Assembly: GCA_051646055.1 (NCBI GenBank)
Contig: JBOFCM010000091.1
Location: forward strand, 1 to 9,866
Length of the DNA stretch: 9,866 bases
Source of the DNA: JAGNZR01 sp051646055
Lineage (GTDB): Bacteria > Fusobacteriota > Fusobacteriia > Fusobacteriales > Fusobacteriaceae
Reading direction: 5' to 3'
Under the pieces are notes generated by a model. The model saw nothing but the letters and a program-made list of their open reading frames with translations. It made no database searches and was not told the DNA's origin. Both the position numbers and the translations under genes were made by a program. This document shows, piece after piece, positions 4,867-9,866 of this stretch; positions within the stretch are counted from its first letter, which is position 1, and every line of letters starts with the position of its first letter.

Positions 4867-7491
4867 ATGGTAAAAACAAGACTGGATACACTAAAAGAAA
4901 AAATCTTAAAATTTTCACAAAAGAATATTGAAGATATTTACATGGAACTTGATTCTGCTCCACATGGCATAAGCGAGGAAATTTTTCAAAAAAATCTGAA
5001 AAAATTTGGCTTCAATGAGACCACTTCAACTAAACAAAATATTGTTTTAGAAAAAATAATAAGTGCTTCTTTAAATCCCTTTAACATCGTCCTGATATCT
5101 TTGGCTGTAATCTCATATTTTACAGATGTATTTTTTGCCCATAGAGAGGAGGCTTCATGGAGAACTGTTATTATAATAATAGCGATGGTTTTTCTCTCTA
5201 TCTCTATAAAATTTATTCAGGAATATAAATCCTCTAAAGCGGAAGAAACTCTCAAAAATTTGGTGAGGACCTTTGTTACAGTGGAAAGAGAGGGTGTAGT
5301 CATTGAACAGGACATAAAATATCTTGTTCCAGGAGATGTGGTACACCTAGCTTCAGGGGATATGATACCTGGAGATTTAAGAATAATCTCCTCTAAAGAC
5401 CTCTTTTTGAGCCAGTCCTCCTTTACAGGGGAAGCTGAGCCAGTGGAAAAATTTCCCCATTTGAAAAGAGAAAATATTTCAGAGGAGAATATTTTTAATA
5501 AAGAGAACATCTGTCTTCTAGGAAGCAATGTCCTCAGTGGAACTGGAAAGGGAATAGTTATAGGTACTGGAAGAGAGACATATTTCGGCTTCATGGCAGA
5601 AACTTTAATTTCTAAAAAAGAGAGGACAAGTTTTGAAAAAGGTATAGATTCAGTGGCAGAACTTCTAATAAAATTTATGCTTGTAATGGTTCCCATAGTT
5701 TTTGTTATAAATGGATTTACTAAAAGTTCCTGGATAGAAGCTCTCCTGTTCAGTATCTCCATAGCTGTGGGGCTGACTCCTGAGATGCTTCCCATGATTG
5801 TAACTACCAATCTTGCTAAGGGGGCAGTAGCTCTATCCAGAAAAAAAACCATAGTAAAAAAACTGGATTCCATTCAAAATTTTGGAGCTATGGATGTATT
5901 TTGTACCGATAAGACGGGAACTCTTACCTTGAATAAGATAATACTTCAGACTCATATAGATGTCATGGGGGATGAAAGTGATGAGGTGATGACCTATGGA
6001 TATTTTAACTCCCTCTATCAAACAGGACTAAAAAATCTTATGGATCACGCCATCATTGAGCGTGGAGAAAAAGAAGGTCTGGGAAAATATAGGGATAGTT
6101 ATAGAAAAATAGATGAGATTCCCTTTGATTTCACCAGAAGAAAAATGTCAGTAATAATTGAAGAAATCAATGGAGAAAAGGAGATTATAACTAAGGGAGC
6201 TCTAGAAGAGATGCTTTTAGTATCAAAGAGCTATCATCTGAATGGAAAAATTATTCCCATTACGGAAGAGATAAAATCCCAGGCAAGAGAGATTGTGAAA
6301 GAGATGGGAGAGCAGGGGATGCGGGTTATAGCCCTTTCTAAAAAAATTGTAGCTAAAGAAAAATCTGATTTTGAACCTGCAGATGAGTGTGAAATGACAT
6401 TGCTAGGATTTATGTGTTTTTTAGATCCTCCTAAGGAGAGTGCTTTTTTAGCTATTAAAGCCCTAAAAAAATATGGAATAGCAATTAAAGTTTTAACAGG
6501 AGATAATGAATTTGTTACAAAAAAAATATGCTCAGATGTGGGAATAGATTTCAAGGGCATTATTTTAGGAAATGATCTGGAAAATAAAACCGATGAGGAA
6601 TTGGAGCCTGTTCTTGAAAGTAACTCCATATTCGCAAGGCTTACTCCTGAGCAAAAATCCCGGATAGTGAGAATTCTCAGAAGAAATGGGCATACAGTTG
6701 GATTTATGGGAGATGGAATCAATGATACCTCTGCAATCAGGGAGGCCGATGTGGGGATTTCTGTAGATACAGCTGTAGATATAGCTAAGGAAACTGCAGA
6801 TATAATACTTTTAGAAAATAATCTTATAGTATTGGCAGAGGGAGTTATAGAGGGGCGGAAAATTTTTGGAAATATAATTAAATATATAAAAATGGCTGCC
6901 AGCTCCAATTTTGGAAATGTCTTCAGTGTACTTGCAGCCAGTATATTTCTGCCTTTTTTACCAATGCTCCCAATACAGCTCCTAGCTCAAAATTTTCTCT
7001 ATGACATTTCTCAGACAGCTATTCCCTGGGATAATATGGATGAAGAATTTCTTGAAAAACCCAGAAAATGGAGTGCCAATGACATCAGAAGATTTATGCT
7101 TTATATAGGACCTCTGAGCTCGATTTTTGATATAGTGACCTTCCTAATCCTATGGTATATTTTTAAAGCTAATGCGGTGGAATATGCTTCACTCTTCCAG
7201 ACGGGTTGGTTTGTTGAAGGACTTTTATCCCAAGTTCTTATTGTCCATGCTATTAGAACAAGGAAAATTCCCTTTGTAGAAAGCTGTGGAGCTTCACCTC
7301 TTCTTTTTATGACTGGAATAATTGCTGTTTTTACTCTCGCTCTTCCCGCTACAAAATTGGGTGGAATGATTGGTCTGGTAGAACTTCCCAACAGTTATTT
7401 TCCAATTTTAGCAGCTGTACTTTTCTCTTATTTAGTCCTTGTTCAGATGGTTAAAAAATACTATATTAAAAAGTTTGGAAGCTGGTTATAA
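4867..7491 (+). CDS. mgtA: Magnesium-transporting P3B-type ATPase
   Basis: The protein has 874 residues, close to the roughly 900 of MgtA/MgtB. It imports Mg2+ across the cytoplasmic membrane at the cost of ATP. Visible in order: an N-terminal cation-ATPase region; a first helical pair (about 64-118); the actuator domain with FTGEAEPVEKF (186-196); helices 3-4 with the P3-type motif TPEMLPM (304-310); the phosphorylation site CTDKTGT (346-352, Asp348); the nucleotide domain with FDFTRRKMSV (420-429) and KGA (443-445); TGDNE (544-548); and the hinge GDGIND (615-620). The segment FGNVFSVLAASIFLPFLPM (682-700) and the later YDISQTAIPWDN region are specific to MgtA/MgtB. The hinge continues TSAI where most P-type ATPases read APAL. 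GAGGAG (4855-4860) is the RBS. The short leader leaves no room for an M-box riboswitch or an mgtL-type leader peptide. It stands alone between a divergent and a convergent operon. Confidence 0.93.
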   Translation: MVKTRLDTLKEKILKFSQKNIEDIYMELDSAPHGISEEIFQKNLKKFGFNETTSTKQNIVLEKIISASLNPFNIVLISLAVISYFTDVFFAHREEASWRTVIIIIAMVFLSISIKFIQEYKSSKAEETLKNLVRTFVTVEREGVVIEQDIKYLVPGDVVHLASGDMIPGDLRIISSKDLFLSQSSFTGEAEPVEKFPHLKRENISEENIFNKENICLLGSNVLSGTGKGIVIGTGRETYFGFMAETLISKKERTSFEKGIDSVAELLIKFMLVMVPIVFVINGFTKSSWIEALLFSISIAVGLTPEMLPMIVTTNLAKGAVALSRKKTIVKKLDSIQNFGAMDVFCTDKTGTLTLNKIILQTHIDVMGDESDEVMTYGYFNSLYQTGLKNLMDHAIIERGEKEGLGKYRDSYRKIDEIPFDFTRRKMSVIIEEINGEKEIITKGALEEMLLVSKSYHLNGKIIPITEEIKSQAREIVKEMGEQGMRVIALSKKIVAKEKSDFEPADECEMTLLGFMCFLDPPKESAFLAIKALKKYGIAIKVLTGDNEFVTKKICSDVGIDFKGIILGNDLENKTDEELEPVLESNSIFARLTPEQKSRIVRILRRNGHTVGFMGDGINDTSAIREADVGISVDTAVDIAKETADIILLENNLIVLAEGVIEGRKIFGNIIKYIKMAASSNFGNVFSVLAASIFLPFLPMLPIQLLAQNFLYDISQTAIPWDNMDEEFLEKPRKWSANDIRRFMLYIGPLSSIFDIVTFLILWYIFKANAVEYASLFQTGWFVEGLLSQVLIVHAIRTRKIPFVESCGASPLLFMTGIIAVFTLALPATKLGGMIGLVELPNSYFPILAAVLFSYLVLVQMVKKYYIKKFGSWL

Positions 7492-7508
7492 ATAAATTTA
7501 ATAAAAAT

Positions 7509-7543
7509 AAAAATAGCTGGAGCTCATGGTGCCAGCTATTTTT
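7509..7543. terminator. Bidirectional rho-independent terminator between mgtA and ugd
   Basis: AAAAATAGCTGG (7509-7520) pairs perfectly with CCAGCTATTTTT (7532-7543) around an 11-base loop. A/T runs on both sides make it work in either direction. It lies 17 bases past the mgtA stop and 16 bases past the ugd stop on the other strand. Confidence 0.9.
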
Positions 7544-7559
7544 GTATTCAGTTTGGTTT

Positions 7560-8726
7560 TTAATCTCTTCCGTAGAGATCTCTTGTGTAGACCTTGTCCT
7601 CTATGTCAGAAAGATCATGGGATAATCTGTTGGTGACAATTATGTCGGACAGGGACTTAAATTCATTCAGGTCTTTTATGACCTTTGAATAGAAAAACTC
7701 CTCCTCTTTCAGGTTAGGTTCGTAGATAACTACTTGAACCCCTTTGGCTTTAATCCTCTTCATAACCCCCTGGATAGATGAGGCTCTGAAATTATCTGAA
7801 TCTGTTTTCATGGTAAGCCTGTAGATTCCCACTACTTTAGGATTTTTTTTCAGTATGGAATCTGCTATAAAATCTTTTCTTGTGGTATTGGCATCTACTA
7901 TGGCACCAATTATATTACTTGGAACATCTGCATAATTGGCACGAAGCTGCTTTGTATCCTTTGGTAGACAGTAGCCACCGAAACCGAAAGAGGGGTTGTT
8001 ATAATGGGAGCCTATCCTAGGATCCAAGCCTACACCCTCTATAATATTTTGAGTATTCAATCCCTGAACCTCTGAATAAGTATCCAACTCATTGAAATAA
8101 GCAACCCTTAGGGCAAGATAGGTATTGGAGAAAAGCTTGACAGCTTCAGCCTCTGTAGAACCCATAAAAAGAGTTGGAATACATTTTTTTTCTGCTCCCT
8201 CAGATAGTAAATCTGCAAATTTTTTGGCTCTCTCACTCTCTTCCCCGATAATTATTCTTGACGGATAGAGATTATCGTATAAGGCTTTTCCCTCTCTCAA
8301 AAATTCAGGAGAGAAAATTATATTTTCTATTCCCAATTTTTTTTTAATCCCTGCAGTGTAACCCACTGGTACAGTGGATTTTATCACCATAACCGCCTTG
8401 GGATTACATTCGGTTACATCTCTTATAACGGATTCTACAGAAGAGGTATTAAAAAAGTTTTTTTTAGGGTCATAATCAGTGGGAGTTGCTATGATAACAT
8501 AATCTGCTCCCCTGTATGCCTCTTTCTTATTTGTAGTACCACGGAGATTAAGATTTTTTGTCCTCAGATACTCCTCTATCTCATAATCAACTATGGGAGA
8601 TTTTTTATTATTTATCATTTCTATCTTTTCTGGAACTATATCCAGTGCTACAACCTCGTTATGTTGTGCCAAAAGTACAGCATTAGAGAGCCCTACATAA
8701 CCTGTACCTGCTATTGTTATTTTCAT
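7560..8726 (-). CDS. ugd: UDP-glucose 6-dehydrogenase
   Basis: The protein has 388 residues, the same length as E. coli Ugd, and oxidises UDP-glucose to UDP-glucuronate with two NAD+. Visible features: the Rossmann GTGYVGLS (7-14); ATPTDYD (80-86); STVPVGYT (117-124); SPEFLREG (139-146, with catalytic-site E141); EAVKLFSNTYLA (194-205, K197 and N201); and the active-site loop FGFGGYCLPKD (247-257) with nucleophile C253 and D257. The C-terminal UDP-binding domain is intact. It is cytoplasmic. The start lies 2 bases after the stop of the ArnT-like transferase, with the RBS inside that gene's end, so the two are co-transcribed and probably translationally coupled. UDP-glucuronate could feed capsule or LPS uronic acids or a UDP-4-amino-arabinose route. 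No arnA- or arnB-like gene is in the window, so the end product is open. Confidence 0.95.
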   Translation of the reverse strand: MKITIAGTGYVGLSNAVLLAQHNEVVALDIVPEKIEMINNKKSPIVDYEIEEYLRTKNLNLRGTTNKKEAYRGADYVIIATPTDYDPKKNFFNTSSVESVIRDVTECNPKAVMVIKSTVPVGYTAGIKKKLGIENIIFSPEFLREGKALYDNLYPSRIIIGEESERAKKFADLLSEGAEKKCIPTLFMGSTEAEAVKLFSNTYLALRVAYFNELDTYSEVQGLNTQNIIEGVGLDPRIGSHYNNPSFGFGGYCLPKDTKQLRANYADVPSNIIGAIVDANTTRKDFIADSILKKNPKVVGIYRLTMKTDSDNFRASSIQGVMKRIKAKGVQVVIYEPNLKEEEFFYSKVIKDLNEFKSLSDIIVTNRLSHDLSDIEDKVYTRDLYGRD

Positions 8727-8728
8727 TA

Positions 8729-9866
8729 CTATTTTTCCTCCTTTCTAAATAGAGAGAACTTTTTATTTCCATATATCTCTATATATTTTCCAGTTTCTAA
8801 AAATTCATTTTTGTATTTATTTCTTATAAGTACGATACTTTTATCATCTATCTCTGTATTTTTAAGTTCTTCTTTGCTTATAATAGGATTAATGTTATAT
8901 TCAATCTCATCTCTTAAGTTGAGGCTATCACCGAAACGATAGGCGAAAACCTTTTCCTTTTCACTATTTTTAACTGCTTTAACGAGAGGTTTAATTCCAT
9001 AGTTATTTTCATAGTAGGGAAGTCCAGCATTTGCCACTAAGTAAAATCCAATCAAAGTTATCAATATTCCCCTAAGAACTTTTTCCAATTTTGGATTTTC
9101 AAAAATAGGAAGAAGAGAGATTAGTATAGCAGGAGCAAAAATAGGGAGAAGATAGATGTCCAATTTTCCGCTCATCAATGAAAAAAACACAAATGGTGCC
9201 ACAAACCATGTGAAAGAAATTTTTTCTACTGGAGTCCACTCTCTGAAATTTTTTATCTTTTTGATAAGTCTCCAGAATCCCCAGATAAAAAAGGGTGTAA
9301 AAGGAAGAATTAGAAGAGGGAATTTATAGACATAATAGTAAAAAGGTCTCACATGAGTTTTGGATTTAAGTGCCCTACCAAGAGTTTCCTGTCCCAAAAG
9401 AAGGTTTATATACTCTTTTCCCTGAGGCTGGAAGTAGAGAGAGAGTAGCCAGATTCCAACAATAGCTATAACTATTCCCAGTCCAGAGATTATTTTTATT
9501 TTTTTTAAATAACCGAAATTCCTCTCCATTCCCAAAAGAAATATTATAGCGACTAGAGGTACCGCCAAAGCAGCTCCTCCCTTAATCAAGATTCCAAGTC
9601 CTAGAAGAAGGTAGATGGAGTATATTTTTATTTTACTCGGTTGAGAAACTCCAAAATATAAGGAGTAAAAAATATACAGAGCTCCTATAATGAAAAGATT
9701 CATAAGGGAATCCATTCTTAATACTGTGCTTATCCCCACTGCAAAGGGAAGGAGAGTCAGAGCCAGAGATATATAAAAAGCTTTCTGGACATGGATAAAT
9801 TTTGAAAAAAGTCTGAAGCTCAGCATGCTTGTGATCATTGCCGGAAGAACTCCTCCAAAAAAGAGG
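8729..9866 (-). CDS. ArnT-like membrane glycosyltransferase (5' end outside window)
   Basis: About 379 residues of the C-terminal part are visible. An ATG exists at 9838, but the frame stays open to the window edge (LFFGGVLPA precedes that Met) and no RBS-like sequence is suitably placed, so the true start lies beyond 9866. The protein is strongly hydrophobic with many membrane helices, then a soluble tail (about the last 110 residues). Counting from the Met at 9838, ArnT/PMT-type features are: RMDSL (41-45); GLGILIKGG (80-88); HVRPFYYYVYKFP (162-174); and FFSLMSGKLDIYLLPIF (218-234), equivalent to the 'FFS..K.K...Y.LP..P' segment of ArnT. Such enzymes transfer a sugar from an undecaprenyl carrier to lipid A or another acceptor on the outer face of the cytoplasmic membrane. 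Pairing with ugd is compatible with an Ara4N or uronic-acid-derived donor, but the specificity cannot be read. Confidence 0.82.
   Translation of the reverse strand, partial: LFFGGVLPAMITSMLSFRLFSKFIHVQKAFYISLALTLLPFAVGISTVLRMDSLMNLFIIGALYIFYSLYFGVSQPSKIKIYSIYLLLGLGILIKGGAALAVPLVAIIFLLGMERNFGYLKKIKIISGLGIVIAIVGIWLLSLYFQPQGKEYINLLLGQETLGRALKSKTHVRPFYYYVYKFPLLILPFTPFFIWGFWRLIKKIKNFREWTPVEKISFTWFVAPFVFFSLMSGKLDIYLLPIFAPAILISLLPIFENPKLEKVLRGILITLIGFYLVANAGLPYYENNYGIKPLVKAVKNSEKEKVFAYRFGDSLNLRDEIEYNINPIISKEELKNTEIDDKSIVLIRNKYKNEFLETGKYIEIYGNKKFSLFRKEEK
8737..8743 (-). promoter_or_regulatory. Ribosome-binding site of ugd inside the upstream gene
   Basis: On the minus strand AAGGAGG lies within the last codons of the glycosyltransferase gene, 10 bases before the ugd ATG. 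This implies coupled translation of the pair. Confidence 0.75.

Noticed and set aside
5217..5873. 218-residue minus-strand open frame inside mgtA
   Set aside because: It is fully antisense to the well-supported ATPase gene, its composition looks like a reverse shadow, and it has no RBS or family resemblance.
6234..6908. 224-residue minus-strand open frame inside mgtA
   Set aside because: It lies opposite the nucleotide-binding and hinge region of the ATPase. It is rich in Ser/Ile as expected from reversed coding DNA and has no recognisable motif.
8661..8942. 93-residue plus-strand open frame over the ugd/transferase junction
   Set aside because: It is antisense to two recognised genes, and its Ser/Leu/Ile-rich content is a shadow effect.
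9836..9838. ATG at 9838 as the start of the glycosyltransferase
   Set aside because: The frame continues open with hydrophobic residues to the window edge, no suitable RBS precedes this Met, and ArnT-like proteins have a long N-terminal part that is missing here.

Overview
The window comes from a low-GC, strictly anaerobic bacterium. It has AT-rich intergenic DNA, strong GGAGG ribosome-binding sites, many AGA/AAA codons and an [FeFe]-hydrogenase-type protein. A lipid A-type (ArnT-like) glycosyltransferase suggests an organism with an outer membrane. Taken together this best fits the Fusobacteriota (Ilyobacter/Propionigenium/Fusobacterium-like). That is an inference from gene style; a diderm or unusual clostridial relative is not excluded.

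Layout. (1) Bases 1-125 hold the last codons of a probable thioredoxin-fold redox protein and its rho-independent terminator. (2) Bases 161-3441 are a self-contained three-gene operon with its own promoter and terminator: an 80-residue thioredoxin-like [2Fe-2S] protein, a 573-residue HydS-type (putative sensory) [FeFe]-hydrogenase with a C-terminal PAS domain, and a SpoIIE/PP2C-type protein phosphatase with an unassigned C-terminal domain. (3) On the minus strand, 4730-3431 holds a 63-residue single-span membrane protein followed by a stand-alone MprF-type aminoacyl-phosphatidylglycerol synthase domain. (4) Divergent from it, 4867-7491 encodes an MgtA-type P3B magnesium-transporting ATPase. 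(5) On the minus strand, 9866-7560 holds an ArnT-like membrane glycosyltransferase (5' end outside the window) and UDP-glucose 6-dehydrogenase. Both convergent junctions carry A-stem-T hairpins able to terminate in both directions.

How the genes work together. In the first operon, iron-sulfur wiring (2Fe-2S protein, two 4Fe-4S clusters, H-cluster and a further Cys4 FeS module) ends in a PAS domain and helical tail with no kinase, and the next gene is a phosphatase. This suggests a hydrogen or redox sensor whose output is dephosphorylation of an unidentified protein. The rest of the window concerns the envelope and its ionic environment: lipid aminoacylation (positive charge), Mg2+ uptake, UDP-glucuronate supply and a lipid-linked-sugar transferase. 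These resemble, in function only, parts of the enterobacterial PhoPQ/PmrAB regulon; no regulator of that kind is in the window.

The most notable system is the hydrogenase/phosphatase operon. Sensory [FeFe]-hydrogenases linked to phosphatases are recognised bioinformatically, but the phosphatase target and its C-terminal domain are, as far as I know, undescribed. I saw no CRISPR array, tRNA, rRNA, insertion sequence or attachment site, and no gap above 300 bases lacks a gene.
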